IMG/VR virus record: IMGVR_UViG_3300025483_000027
Location: 1-42,856 of that record
DNA from: a virus
Strand: one strand, 5' to 3'
DNA length: 42,856 nt
Shown: piece after piece, positions 9,208-19,800 of the stretch
How the letters are laid out: every line of letters starts with the position of its first letter
Position numbering within the stretch: position 1 is the stretch's first letter
Notes under the pieces: generated by a model
Seen by the model: the letters and a program-made list of their open reading frames with translations, nothing else
Databases searched by the model: none
What the model was told of the DNA's origin: nothing
Program-made: the position numbers and the translations under genes

Positions 9208-12200
9208 TTATAAATTTCTTATTGCTTTTAGAATATTACTATTCTTATTATTCTTTGTAATTTTCTTTCCATACTTTGCAGAATTAGAATCTTCTTCTTC
9301 CTCTTCTGTGCTCTCTTTCTTCTTTTTAAATTGTTGGGATATTTGACCTAGCACATTAGCCTTATTCTGTAAAGTTGGATTTAGTACATTTAAAGGTGAA
9401 TAACCTGTTGAACCTTGTCCAGGTATATTAAACATAGCAGGTTGTTGAACTTCTGTTTGGTAGTTTTCATTAAATCTAAAAGTTGGATACATATTAGCAT
9501 ACACTTTACGTATTGCATTATCTCTTTTATTTTGAGAATATTTATTACTAATAGAACTTAATATGTCTATATTTTGCGTACGTGTTTTAGATGTGGCTTC
9601 AGCTTGCCTATCTGCTTGCTTGTCAAATATACCTAAGTTCATCATACGTGCCTTATTTATAGTATCTAGGTTTGATGAATAAATATTATCCTTCATTCTT
9701 TGATTTTGAATAAATTCAAACTCGTTAATTTTATTTAATGCTTCATATGTTGGAGCTTGAGCCAACGCAAGTGCTGCTGGGTTATTTTCTAGAACAGGGT
9801 TTCTTTGAAGTGCTCTACTTTGAGCAATTATATCATTCTTTGCAGATTGAAGACTTATATCATAAGGAACTCTTAGGTTAGGTTGAAAACCTTGTGCTTG
9901 TACAGGTTGTACTTGATTGGTAGCTAATGCATAATATTCCCCAAGAAGTTGGTTAGAATCAAGAGGTACATCATCTATTGGACGTTGAAAGTTAACATAA
10001 GGAAATACAGGTTTACTGTCAACAGGTTCAGTTTCAGTTGTAGTTTCTAGATCTCCAACCACCACTCTCGATTGCGTAGGGATAGAACCTTCTTCTGCTG
10101 GAGTAAATCTAGCACTAGCTGTTTGTTCTCCAAATTTTTTATCAACTTTTATTCTTGTAGAGTCACCAGATTCTTCAGCTCTTTTGTTAAACTCCTTTTG
10201 ATAACGTTCTACGTCAGCTTCATTATTTGGATTAAAGTTTTCCCAATCAAACCAAGGGTTAGCTGCTTTAGCTGTCTCAAATTCTTCTTGAGTTACTTTA
10301 CCATATAATCCTGTTTCTTCATCTTTACTTTGTCCTCCTGGAACTTTTTCAAGAGCTTTGATGGACAGTTCAACAGCTTCTTTTGCATCTCCTTCAGTTT
10401 TTATGTAAACCTTCGGATTACTTTTATCTTGGATATAACCCTCTTCCAATAACTTTTCTGGAGTTTTATCTGTTTTAGGAATTGGTTTTTTATTAAAGTC
10501 ATCTTTTTTAACATTACCTGTTATACCTTCTTGGGCTTTAGGTATATCTTTTCCATACTTAGCCATTTTAGAATTTTCTATTCTCATAGGATCTTCTATC
10601 ATTTCACCTTTTTGAATAAACTTATTAGCATCTATACCATATTGGTCAAATGTTTCATTCATTGCATTTTGTAAGTCAGCTAATATATTCTTCTTATCAG
10701 CAATACTTTTTAGCTTCATGTCAGATCCTTTCAGTACAACATCTGCTGTATTTCTTTCAAGTTGTCCAAAAACTGTATCATTTGATTCTAACCCTAACTC
10801 AGAAACTTTCTCCATTCTTTTATTAATTTTAGCTTCATCTTTATTTAAAACATTACTTACGTAACCCTTAAACTTTTTACCTTTTGCTCTATCATCATTA
10901 ATTTCAGCTACATATTCTTCTGGAATTTTCATGTCTCCATATACAACTAAGTTTTCATCTCCTCCACCATCTCTCAGTTTCTGTGCTGGTTCATTTTCCA
11001 CTTCTACAGATGCTTGATTATTATTAACAGCATCTTTACCGTATGCAACACCTATTCCTGTTTGTCCTGTTTTAGGATCACGATTATTATGTGAGTTTCC
11101 ATTAAATTCAATACTCTCGCCACCAGCATAAGGATTGTAAGAAACTGTTTCAGCTTCACCTCCCCACAATGTTTTAAGTTCTCCACCCATCTTCATTGTA
11201 TCTAACATTGATGGATTTGTTGATATTCTACTTCCTCCATTTTTATATGAATTAAGTTCACCTCCGTTTTTTAGGTAAGATGCATAATTTGCTTGTACTG
11301 CTGGAGCAACAGAAGCAAATGCCATCTCATCAGTATATCTTTTAGTAAGTTCCTCTTGTCTATCTATTTTCTTATCAGTTGTATCAAGTAATCCACCAGC
11401 AATAGTTCCAAGAGCACCACCTATCGCACCACCTACAGGACCACCAACTAATGTACCTAATGTACCTCCAATTTTACTACCAACATTACTACCTGCATCA
11501 CTATCAGCACCAAACATTCTTGCAAAATTTGTACCAGCAGCACCAGCTTGACCACCACCATAAACAAAACCACCTCCTTTAAATTGTTTTTGTTGATTAG
11601 GGTCAACTATAGGCATATATTCACCAGTAAACATTCCACCGTGTTCAGCTTTTACATAACCACCATTCTCAAGAGCACTCATACTGTTTACTCTTTTTCT
11701 ATTAAGCATTCTATTATGTTCTAATTTTTCTTGCATGTTTTCATAGTAAGGTTGAAAATATGTAAATTCTCCTTTACCAAGAAGGTCATTTCCTTTTAGA
11801 TTTAAGTTTCTAGGTCCACCAACATTAAACATGTTTAAAAAATTACCTCCACCTTTCGCACTATACATACCTCCTTGTTTAGAAATAGCAGTTGTTCCTA
11901 CACCTTGAACAGGAAACATTGTTTCTCCTGTATATGAAAAATCTTCAGGACGTACATATTGCCTTTCTATTTTTTCAGGAGTTGTCTTAGATGCTTGTAA
12001 AGCAAGTTCAGATAATTGTTTATTTTGTTTTGCTTGAGCTAATTGTTGTTTTTGAGCTTTAAATTGATCTGAAATCTGCATAATATCACCTACTATAGGA
12101 GCTCCTACTTCATATATATCTTGAGCAGTTCCCATAAAGTCAAATTGATTATTAGGTATTTCAGTCATTGTAGGGTTAACATCAACAATATTAGGTGTAT

Positions 12201-12828
12201 CTATTCCAACAGTGTTAGGTGTATCTATTCCAACAGGAGTTATACCACTTGTAGCATATCCAATTTGAGCCTTTGGTGCTTCATGTCCCCATCCTTTTTT
12301 CTTAAGAGCTAAGTGTTCTTTATACGTTTTAGCCTTTTTACCTTTACCAGTTTTTGGATTGTACATCACATGTGGTGAAAACTTTCCACCATTTTTTGAG
12401 GAAACTGCACCTATAGCTTTAGCACTTGCTGATTGAACATTAGAATTAGAACCTAATTCACCAAGTTTATTTTTAGCCATAGATAACGTTGACATCATAT
12501 CACCTTGACTAGATTTTTGTGATTGTCCTGATTTAATAGCTTTTAACATTTCTTCAGATCTAAGTCTTTTCATCATGTCATCATAGCTTTCTTTACCTGT
12601 TAAATCAGCTACATTGTTATATAAAAACTCTTCATCTATACGAATAGGTTTAATATTAGATGTAGGAGATTGTATATTTGGAACAATAGTACCTACCTGA
12701 GCCTTCTTAGTTATAAATTTTTTTACAGCTTTTCCATGCTTTTTCATAAAGGCTTCCTCACTTGGAAACTTCTTGTAAAACTCTGCTTCAGACTTAACGC
12801 CTGCTATTTTTAAAAATTCAGATTTCAT
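9208..12828 (-). CDS. Large virion protein with KAQxG and GG motifs
   Basis: This encodes 1206 residues. KKAQVG (41-46), PKAQIG (185-190) and PKAQEG (763-768) are copies of a motif also seen in the two flanking KAQ-bearing genes. Between about 145 and 620 the chain is dotted with NGG/GGG-centred peptides (NGGKFSP, QGGMYSAKGGG, NGGYVKAEHGG, KNGGELNSYKNGG). Part of this stretch (about 415-475) is a Gly/Ala-rich region with alternating GG motifs. A 24-base tandem duplication gives a repeated VGIDTPN peptide near 199-214. The C-terminal part is charged and helical and ends in a Glu/Lys-rich tail. No catalytic motif is visible. By position and composition I infer a protein packaged in the capsid or tail and released on infection. 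The start is two bases past the 1049-residue gene's reading frame boundary on the upstream side. Confidence 0.82.
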   Translation of the reverse strand: MKSEFLKIAGVKSEAEFYKKFPSEEAFMKKHGKAVKKFITKKAQVGTIVPNIQSPTSNIKPIRIDEEFLYNNVADLTGKESYDDMMKRLRSEEMLKAIKSGQSQKSSQGDMMSTLSMAKNKLGELGSNSNVQSASAKAIGAVSSKNGGKFSPHVMYNPKTGKGKKAKTYKEHLALKKKGWGHEAPKAQIGYATSGITPVGIDTPNTVGIDTPNIVDVNPTMTEIPNNQFDFMGTAQDIYEVGAPIVGDIMQISDQFKAQKQQLAQAKQNKQLSELALQASKTTPEKIERQYVRPEDFSYTGETMFPVQGVGTTAISKQGGMYSAKGGGNFLNMFNVGGPRNLNLKGNDLLGKGEFTYFQPYYENMQEKLEHNRMLNRKRVNSMSALENGGYVKAEHGGMFTGEYMPIVDPNQQKQFKGGGFVYGGGQAGAAGTNFARMFGADSDAGSNVGSKIGGTLGTLVGGPVGGAIGGALGTIAGGLLDTTDKKIDRQEELTKRYTDEMAFASVAPAVQANYASYLKNGGELNSYKNGGSRISTNPSMLDTMKMGGELKTLWGGEAETVSYNPYAGGESIEFNGNSHNNRDPKTGQTGIGVAYGKDAVNNNQASVEVENEPAQKLRDGGGDENLVVYGDMKIPEEYVAEINDDRAKGKKFKGYVSNVLNKDEAKINKRMEKVSELGLESNDTVFGQLERNTADVVLKGSDMKLKSIADKKNILADLQNAMNETFDQYGIDANKFIQKGEMIEDPMRIENSKMAKYGKDIPKAQEGITGNVKKDDFNKKPIPKTDKTPEKLLEEGYIQDKSNPKVYIKTEGDAKEAVELSIKALEKVPGGQSKDEETGLYGKVTQEEFETAKAANPWFDWENFNPNNEADVERYQKEFNKRAEESGDSTRIKVDKKFGEQTASARFTPAEEGSIPTQSRVVVGDLETTTETEPVDSKPVFPYVNFQRPIDDVPLDSNQLLGEYYALATNQVQPVQAQGFQPNLRVPYDISLQSAKNDIIAQSRALQRNPVLENNPAALALAQAPTYEALNKINEFEFIQNQRMKDNIYSSNLDTINKARMMNLGIFDKQADRQAEATSKTRTQNIDILSSISNKYSQNKRDNAIRKVYANMYPTFRFNENYQTEVQQPAMFNIPGQGSTGYSPLNVLNPTLQNKANVLGQISQQFKKKKESTEEEEEDSNSAKYGKKITKNNKNSNILKAIRNL
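12191..12237. repeat. 24-base tandem duplication inside the 1206-residue gene
   Basis: Two adjacent copies start at 12191 and 12215 and match over about 22 of 24 bases (each begins TTAGGTGTATCTATTCCAAC). The unit length is a multiple of three, so the frame is kept and an eight-residue peptide (core GIDTPN) is repeated. The near identity points to a recent duplication. Confidence 0.85.
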
Positions 12829-12829
12829 A

Positions 12830-15800
12830 TTAGTGGTATTTATCTAACCAGCCTCCTGGTTGTGAAGTGTTATAATTCGTAAATTTAGTTAATTTAGTTA
12901 ATTGGTTCAAATCTACCAAAGATTTTCCATCTTTAGCAACTATATTGTTTTGCTGCATTTGTGGTCTAGTAGCAATGGTATTCATTATTTCAATAAAGTC
13001 TTCTTCTGACTCAGTATTTTCCATTAAGTCTTTGAAGTGTCTATTGTATTTTATTCTAGTGTTTTCTTTTGCCTTCTGTAAGTCTTCTTTTGTAAAATCT
13101 TTCTTCTTACTGTCATATATATCTTCTTCTTGTAATAAGTACCTAAAGGGTTGTAATCTGTTAATGTATTCTGTAGGTCTTGTATAGTAGAATGTTTCTT
13201 TGGGTATGTCATAAGGATTTTGTTTCAACTTAGGCATTAAGAAATCTAATGTAGTTTGTGGTATTCTTTTACCACCCTCATCTACAGCATGTCCCATTTC
13301 ATGTAGAGGTATTGTATTATAACTCCAAGGACCTTGTCTACCTTCTGAATATTCAGGTCTTAACATAATCTTACCTGGGTATTCATCAGCATTATGTACA
13401 CCTTGTGTGGAACCTGGTTCAGGAGATATCTTACTTGATTCAGGAAGGAAACCAATAGGTGTACTTCTCATGTTCATCAATCGTACCCATCTCTCATTTG
13501 CTAACTCATCAGCATTCATCTCAGGAAACTCTTTACCAAGTCTTTCTAAATACTTGTCAGATCTTATGTAGCTGTCAAACCATTTCTTTTGCTTTTGACC
13601 TTCTACATTCATTCCTTTCTGAGCCATAGGGTACTCTGTTTCTAGAATTTCATCATTAGTATACAGTTCTTGCAATTGTTTATTTTGCTGCTTATTGAAT
13701 CTTTCAGTTATATTCTTAAGTTTTTTAGTTGCTCGTTTCTTATTTTTTATTGTTCTTATTTTCCCAGCAGGATTTGAAGAGCTGTTTGTAGCTATAACTA
13801 AACTTCCATCATCTTGTAAAGTAGCAGACTTTCTTCTCACCTTATCATTTTTTGTAACTTTCTTAGATATTCTATTATCTGACTCGAAAGTAGCACGACT
13901 TTTTCTTTTTACTTTATTGTTGTTCACTTCCTTTACTGAAGAAGTTGTAACTATTACATCATCATCTCCTATTTCATTCTCACCTTGAGCCATAGGATAC
14001 TCTGTTACAGAGCTACCATCAAACTTGTAATCTTTTCCTGGTTGCATCATCTTTGTGTCACCAGTGTCAGATATTCCAAGGACAGGGTAGTTAACACCCT
14101 TCATTGTTATATTGTTGGAGTTTATTTTAGTTACCTCTCCAGGGTGTGCCCATTGTCCTCTATCATCTTCTATCACACCACCGTTCTCATACTTAGATAA
14201 CCATCCACCATTCTTATTTTGTGAAGCAGCACCAAGTCCTACACCAACAGGGGTAGCTGCAGGAAGAATCTTAAATAGATTCTTAAATGCTTCTTTATCT
14301 TTTATTAAATTAAAGAACTTTTTATCTACTGTTAAGTTACCTGCTTTACCTTCTCTAATAACCTTATCAATCATATTATCAGAAACATCGTATGTGCCAG
14401 GTTTAAAATACTCTGGGTAATTATCTCTAATCTCCATCACCCTTGCATCCACCTCAGTCTCTTTTGCTAAGTAGTTTAAATATTTTTGCTCTTTTTTTGG
14501 AAGCATATCAAACTCTCTCTTACTTAACGATCCTCTAGGATTAATAACTTGTCTTATTTGATCTTTAGTTTCTTTATTAAGTGCTCTATTTCCAGAAGTC
14601 ATAGCATGACGATTCTCATGACCTATTGCTGTATATATTTTAAAATTTCTTTCTGCATCTCCTGGTATTAAATTTTCAAACCTGTCTAAATTTAAGTTTG
14701 CTCTATTATTTAAACCACTATAAAATCCTAAAGTTTTTGGATTTTTTGCATAATAATCAATATCATCACCTATTGGACGTAATACTTCTGTAAATTTACC
14801 AGTTTCTTGAATCTGCCTTAAGTTTGATCTTCCTACATTTGGAGCAGCTATATTTGTATTACTTTGAATTACCTTACCATAATAATTAAGTTCTTTTGTT
14901 AATTGTTGAATTTCATCATCAATACTAGCTACCACATTACTTTTTCCAAGACGCTTGTAGATTTCTTTTGATTCAACGAGATCATCTAACCTTAAAGCTG
15001 TTTGTTCTCCTTTATTCAGTACTTCTTGATTATATTTTTTATATTGTTTAAATAATTTAGGATTTATAGAAGGTTTCATTACGTTTTCATATCTAGCTTG
15101 AAACCCTGGGGTATTTGTCCACTCTAAAGCACGATTTCTTGCAGCAACTACAGGACTTTGTGTTAATTCTGTAGCTAGTCTATATTTTCCAAGATTACCT
15201 CTAATGGAACTAATTGTGCCTTTAGTTAGGTTTTTTGCAATACCTAAACCAACTAAATTAGTTGGATCTGCTATTACATCCATAGTTGTGTTTAAAGAAC
15301 CTCCTAAATCCCAACCAGGTTTATCTTCAAATCCCATTGTATCAGATGGTAATCTTTGTGACTCAGGTGAAATAACATTTAAAAAATTATAATCATTTCC
15401 TCTTATAGCCTCTACACTCTCAACCATAAGAGATTGAGGAGCCTGTAATGCAGATAAAGGTTGTTTAACTAACATACCTGTCACCATATCTATTGTGTCT
15501 TCAGCAAGTCCTCTTTTTGTTTGAGCGGCTCTTCTTACACCTCTACCAATGGAGCCATCATCATTAAAGTATTTTCTTTGCTCTGCACTTAAATCATTAT
15601 AGTAAGGATACTTCTTATAGTCTACCCCTGAGTACATTAGTACTTCATCTAGTTGATTAGGGACATCAGCAAATGTACCTTCCTCATATGCTTTTTTATA
15701 TTCAGGAGTGCCATACATAACTGTACCATCCTGAGCTTTCTTAGGTTCTTCAGAAGATATTCGAGACATACCTGCATACATCATACCTGATGCACCTGGA

Positions 15801-15979
15801 AGACTTCCTCCCATAGCAAACTTATCTAACCAACCACCATTAATCTTTTTCAATGGAATAGCACCACTAGCAATAGTTCCAAAAAACTTCTTTTGTTTTT
15901 CAGTGAGAGGTTTACCTTTTACGTAACCATCTTTAATTATTTTTTTAGCTTTAGTTGCTGATAAACTTTTCTTACTCAT
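12830..15979 (-). CDS. Virion protein with two HExxH zincin-like peptidase domains
   Basis: This encodes 1049 residues. The first site is HENRH (454-458) with a candidate third ligand Glu at 509 in ETEVDAR. The second is HEMGHAVD (893-900) with Glu937 in RPTEYINRL. Both fit gluzincin metallopeptidases (two His ligands, catalytic Glu, downstream Glu ligand). Around them lie GGWLDKF (48-54), GGWLSKY (591-597) and GGWLDKY at the extreme C-terminus, plus KKAQDG (80-85), YPMAQGE (661-667) and YPMAQKG (783-789). The stretch 598-660 (ending in a Thr-Glu-Tyr-Pro context) matches my memory of a segment common in crAss-like virion proteins. Zinc peptidases in this position could process other cargo proteins or degrade cell-envelope or host proteins after entry; the substrate is not evident. 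The ATG overlaps the TAA of the upstream gene by one base. Confidence 0.82.
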   Translation of the reverse strand: MSKKSLSATKAKKIIKDGYVKGKPLTEKQKKFFGTIASGAIPLKKINGGWLDKFAMGGSLPGASGMMYAGMSRISSEEPKKAQDGTVMYGTPEYKKAYEEGTFADVPNQLDEVLMYSGVDYKKYPYYNDLSAEQRKYFNDDGSIGRGVRRAAQTKRGLAEDTIDMVTGMLVKQPLSALQAPQSLMVESVEAIRGNDYNFLNVISPESQRLPSDTMGFEDKPGWDLGGSLNTTMDVIADPTNLVGLGIAKNLTKGTISSIRGNLGKYRLATELTQSPVVAARNRALEWTNTPGFQARYENVMKPSINPKLFKQYKKYNQEVLNKGEQTALRLDDLVESKEIYKRLGKSNVVASIDDEIQQLTKELNYYGKVIQSNTNIAAPNVGRSNLRQIQETGKFTEVLRPIGDDIDYYAKNPKTLGFYSGLNNRANLNLDRFENLIPGDAERNFKIYTAIGHENRHAMTSGNRALNKETKDQIRQVINPRGSLSKREFDMLPKKEQKYLNYLAKETEVDARVMEIRDNYPEYFKPGTYDVSDNMIDKVIREGKAGNLTVDKKFFNLIKDKEAFKNLFKILPAATPVGVGLGAASQNKNGGWLSKYENGGVIEDDRGQWAHPGEVTKINSNNITMKGVNYPVLGISDTGDTKMMQPGKDYKFDGSSVTEYPMAQGENEIGDDDVIVTTSSVKEVNNNKVKRKSRATFESDNRISKKVTKNDKVRRKSATLQDDGSLVIATNSSSNPAGKIRTIKNKKRATKKLKNITERFNKQQNKQLQELYTNDEILETEYPMAQKGMNVEGQKQKKWFDSYIRSDKYLERLGKEFPEMNADELANERWVRLMNMRSTPIGFLPESSKISPEPGSTQGVHNADEYPGKIMLRPEYSEGRQGPWSYNTIPLHEMGHAVDEGGKRIPQTTLDFLMPKLKQNPYDIPKETFYYTRPTEYINRLQPFRYLLQEEDIYDSKKKDFTKEDLQKAKENTRIKYNRHFKDLMENTESEEDFIEIMNTIATRPQMQQNNIVAKDGKSLVDLNQLTKLTKFTNYNTSQPGGWLDKYH

Positions 15980-16851
15980 TATTTATAACTTAATTGTGCT
16001 GGTGTAACAATGAATTGACTTACTAAATGAACTGTTGATTTATTATCAAGGATGTGCCTTACTTTTAAATCTTTTGCTCTAAGTGTTGATTTTTTATAAG
16101 TTTTTGGGCCGTAGTTCATGTTAGCCTGATTAACTTCTTTATCTAGTGATTTAGATGTACAAGGTGTATTAAATAAAGGAAGTTTATTACTTATTTGTAA
16201 GGCCCAAAAAGTATTGTATTGGTAAAAACCATCACTTTTTGTATAAAGAATAGTTTTACTTTCCTCATTTAATATAGGGTATTTCATATAAGCTGACAAA
16301 TTATTATCAGGTTTTGGTAAAAGTTCTAATATACCTGTAGACTGTTGGCCGTTATATAAAACAGCTTTATTGAACCATTCATCATCAACTTCCACTCTAC
16401 GATTGTTATCAAACTGTTCTGTTTCGCTTGGGTAATATGTATATGCTTTAGTATAATCTTTTACATTTTGTAATATCTCATCTTGAAATTTATAAGAAAA
16501 AGGGTATTCAATAATATAAGGTTCTATTATCCCATAAAAATAATTGTAAATAGATTGATTTGTTAAATGGGACCATAAACACCCTGTACCATCTTCTACA
16601 AAATTAGTATTTATCCATTCTTCGTTTGATATATCTTTTAATTCAAATGTAGTTTCAAAGCTACAATTACCTTTTGATTTAATTTTTATAACCGTTTGAT
16701 CATTATCTATTTCAAAAGAGATACCTTGAATTAATTGTTGTCTTGTTACATTAGACAATAAAAGATTATCAAGTAGATCTAATATATCAAAAGGTCCTTG
16801 ATTAGAACCAGATGATTTAAGTTTTATTGATATAGTCTTTTTGTTACTCAT
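15979..16851 (-). CDS. Stabilization-protein companion with N-terminal beta-domain
   Basis: This encodes 290 residues. Residues 1-75 resemble the small proteins at 26311-26848: a G-x-F-D-I start, SNVTRQQLIQG, then a TVIKIKS strand and a Cys. The rest (about 105-290: DEILQNVKDYT, VEVDDEWFNKAVLYNGQQS, then DKEVNQANMNYG and DLKVRHILDN) recalls, from memory, the conserved C-terminal region of the long stabilization (muzzle-type) protein in other crAss-like phages. Here it is a separate gene 11 bases downstream of that protein. I infer a tail component assembled with the 1789-residue protein. No enzyme motif is seen. Confidence 0.7.
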   Translation of the reverse strand: MSNKKTISIKLKSSGSNQGPFDILDLLDNLLLSNVTRQQLIQGISFEIDNDQTVIKIKSKGNCSFETTFELKDISNEEWINTNFVEDGTGCLWSHLTNQSIYNYFYGIIEPYIIEYPFSYKFQDEILQNVKDYTKAYTYYPSETEQFDNNRRVEVDDEWFNKAVLYNGQQSTGILELLPKPDNNLSAYMKYPILNEESKTILYTKSDGFYQYNTFWALQISNKLPLFNTPCTSKSLDKEVNQANMNYGPKTYKKSTLRAKDLKVRHILDNKSTVHLVSQFIVTPAQLSYK

Positions 16852-16862
16852 TCTTTAATATA

Positions 16863-19800
16863 TTATATTGGGCACGGACCTATTAATGTTGCTCCTGGTA
16901 TTGCTACACTTGAGCAAACAATTGAAACGTCTCCAGAAGGTACACTTAGTAAATTTTTATTACCTAGGCAATCAAAATAAATAACAGATCTAGGTCCAAC
17001 TACTGAATACTGATTACAAGCACCAATGCTTGTAGTAGTAGTTGTTGTTGATGGAACTATACTTGTAGTGGTAGTTGTTGTTCCTGAACATGGACTAATA
17101 TCAACTATAGTTCCATTTTCTAATTTAAATACATAATCGTTACCTATGTAAGATTCTTGTGTAGAATACCATCCGTCAGGTGGGAATATACAAGAGTTAG
17201 ATTCGCCTTCATAAACAATTGTACCAATACTAAGTCCATCATCAAAAGAATATTGAACTGTTCTATATATAGGTAAATTTACTGGTATTGGTAGACCTTG
17301 AGAAGCTTCTACTAAACTCCCAGCTAAACAAGCTTCTTTTGCACTATTTGTAGTTATTACAGTAGGGTTAGGAGATCGCTCATAACCTTCCAAAAATAAG
17401 TCTGTAAATAAACCACTAGGTCTTGAACATATAGTTGTTGTTGTCGTTGGTGGAACTGTTATAACTGCAGTTCCTGCTAAATCACAGTAAGTTAAATTAA
17501 AACTTGCTCCTGATAAATTACAATCTGCAACTTGTGTAGTGGTTGTGGTGGTTGTAAATAAAGGTGGAGATGTAGTAGTTGTAGTTGTTGTTATTATTAC
17601 TGGAGGTTGAACTTCTCCAACTATAACTTCAAAATTAGGTATATCGCCATCAAGATCACAACATCCGTTTTTTCCTGAATAGAAGAAAGCATTATCTGCA
17701 ATATAATAATTTGGAACATACGAGTGAAAAGATACCCAACTTTTAATATTAAAATCAAAAGACATAGTCCATGATTTATTACAAAAATACTTTTCATCTT
17801 TTAAGAACACAGTCGTTTCTAACCCTACAGAATCAATTATATAAAATGAATCATTTTCTTTATTATATTTTATGTCCTTTGAAAGAGGTGTGTAATCAAG
17901 TTTAGTAATAATTACTCTTTCAAACTTACTATCATATACACCATGTAGACCCACTCCATTAAAATTATTGTCTGTTTCCATATTAGGAAAAAATCTTAAT
18001 ATATGAAAAGGAAGCTCATCTTTCATAAACTTATTAACTCCAGAGTTAAAAGCTGTTAAATCTATAGCTTTGCCTGAAATTAAAAATACTTGACCTCTTT
18101 TTGCATCAATAGTTATTTGCCCTTGGGGTATTTTAAGTAAAAATTTATTTTGTGAACCTACATAACCAAGGTCTGTTTCAGCAAAATCAACAGGTGGAGC
18201 ACCTTCAAATAATTTAGAATTACCAATATATGCTGCTTGAGGGTTACTTGTATCAATTGTTAAAAGTTTATTATACAATAATGATTTATTTTCAAACCTT
18301 GCAAGTATTGCTTTGTTTTGAATACCATCTAATGATATTAAATTACCATAGTTTTGAGGAAAGTCATGAAAAGATAAAGCTCTATAAACCAACCAATTGT
18401 TTACTTTATTATCAGAATTTATTATGGCTGGATCAGAATAAATAGCTCTAAATGGAAAATTAGTAAAACAAAAATCTTCACTCCAATTTGCAGGAAGATG
18501 TGTAAATGTATTTTCTTTATTTTGCTTAGAAAAAGTTATATTATAATAATAAGTATTATCTTGAGCAATAGGTACGTTCTTTTCTTGCACCCAATCATCA
18601 GGAATACCACTACTTACATGTGGCCAGAAGTCTCCTTCTTTATTATTAAATGCTTGTCGTAAGTCTGTATTGTATGTACTTTCACAATAAAAATTAGGAA
18701 TACCATATGCAAACATATAAATATACCCATCGTAAAATGTTCTAGCAGAACCTCCTCCAACTGGAACAGATGATGGATCGTTAGGGCAATCAAAGTTATG
18801 AGCCTTATATGATATAATGTTTCTCATAGGTATTGTATCTCCATCTTTTTCTACATTAAAGTCTTCTAATATAGATCTTGATGAATGCCAATATTTTGGG
18901 TAGCCTATATTACCTATTTCATCATAAAATATGTCGCTATCATCAGGAGCTCCTACTCTATTATCAATAAAAAAAGGTAGTTTGGTTTTATATGTAAACC
19001 TAGAAATAAAAACATCACCTCCAAAAACAGTTTCTACTTTTGAATTATTAATTAAAGATTGATAACCTGTGTCTATTGTTTCATAAGAATATATTTGACC
19101 CCATTGACTAGGAACAATATTCTTCATGGAAGCATAGTATGATACTACAGAAATATCTTTTTCTTTTTCAGGACCTCCACATAAACCTGCTTCTGATATT
19201 GTAAATCTAGAATTATCTTCAATTACTGATGTTCCAGAATTTAATAAATTAGGTGTCTTATTTGGAAAAGGTATAGCACTTACAGAAGTACCTTCTTTTC
19301 TCTTATCTTTGGTTTTTATGAAAACAGAAGTCTCTCTATTCCAATTATTAATATCTAACTCATTCTTACCTAAAGATTGTACTCCAGGTATTACATATCT
19401 ACTAAAATCTATATCTCTCTGCTTAATTCCTCCATCAACATCATTATCTACAGGTAATGAATAATCATAATTAGCTCTGGAATTAAATGACATACCATAA
19501 TTCTTTCTAGTAATACCATTTACATATATTGTAAGATAAGATTGAAAAGCAGTAAACATTATACCTGCGTTAAACGGATCTGTAAGACTTGCAATTTCTT
19601 CTGAACTAGTTAAAGCGTCTATTTGAGCTTCTTTAGATAATAGTTTGTATTTTGCATTATCTTTCACTTCAACAAAGTGAGCTTTACCTGCTCCAAACAT
19701 TACACTCTCCAACTTTAAAACATCACCTAAAAAAGGTTGCCCAAAGGAAGTTTCAGGAGAATTAAATATTTGTCTATATGTAACATCTTCTCCTTTTTGA

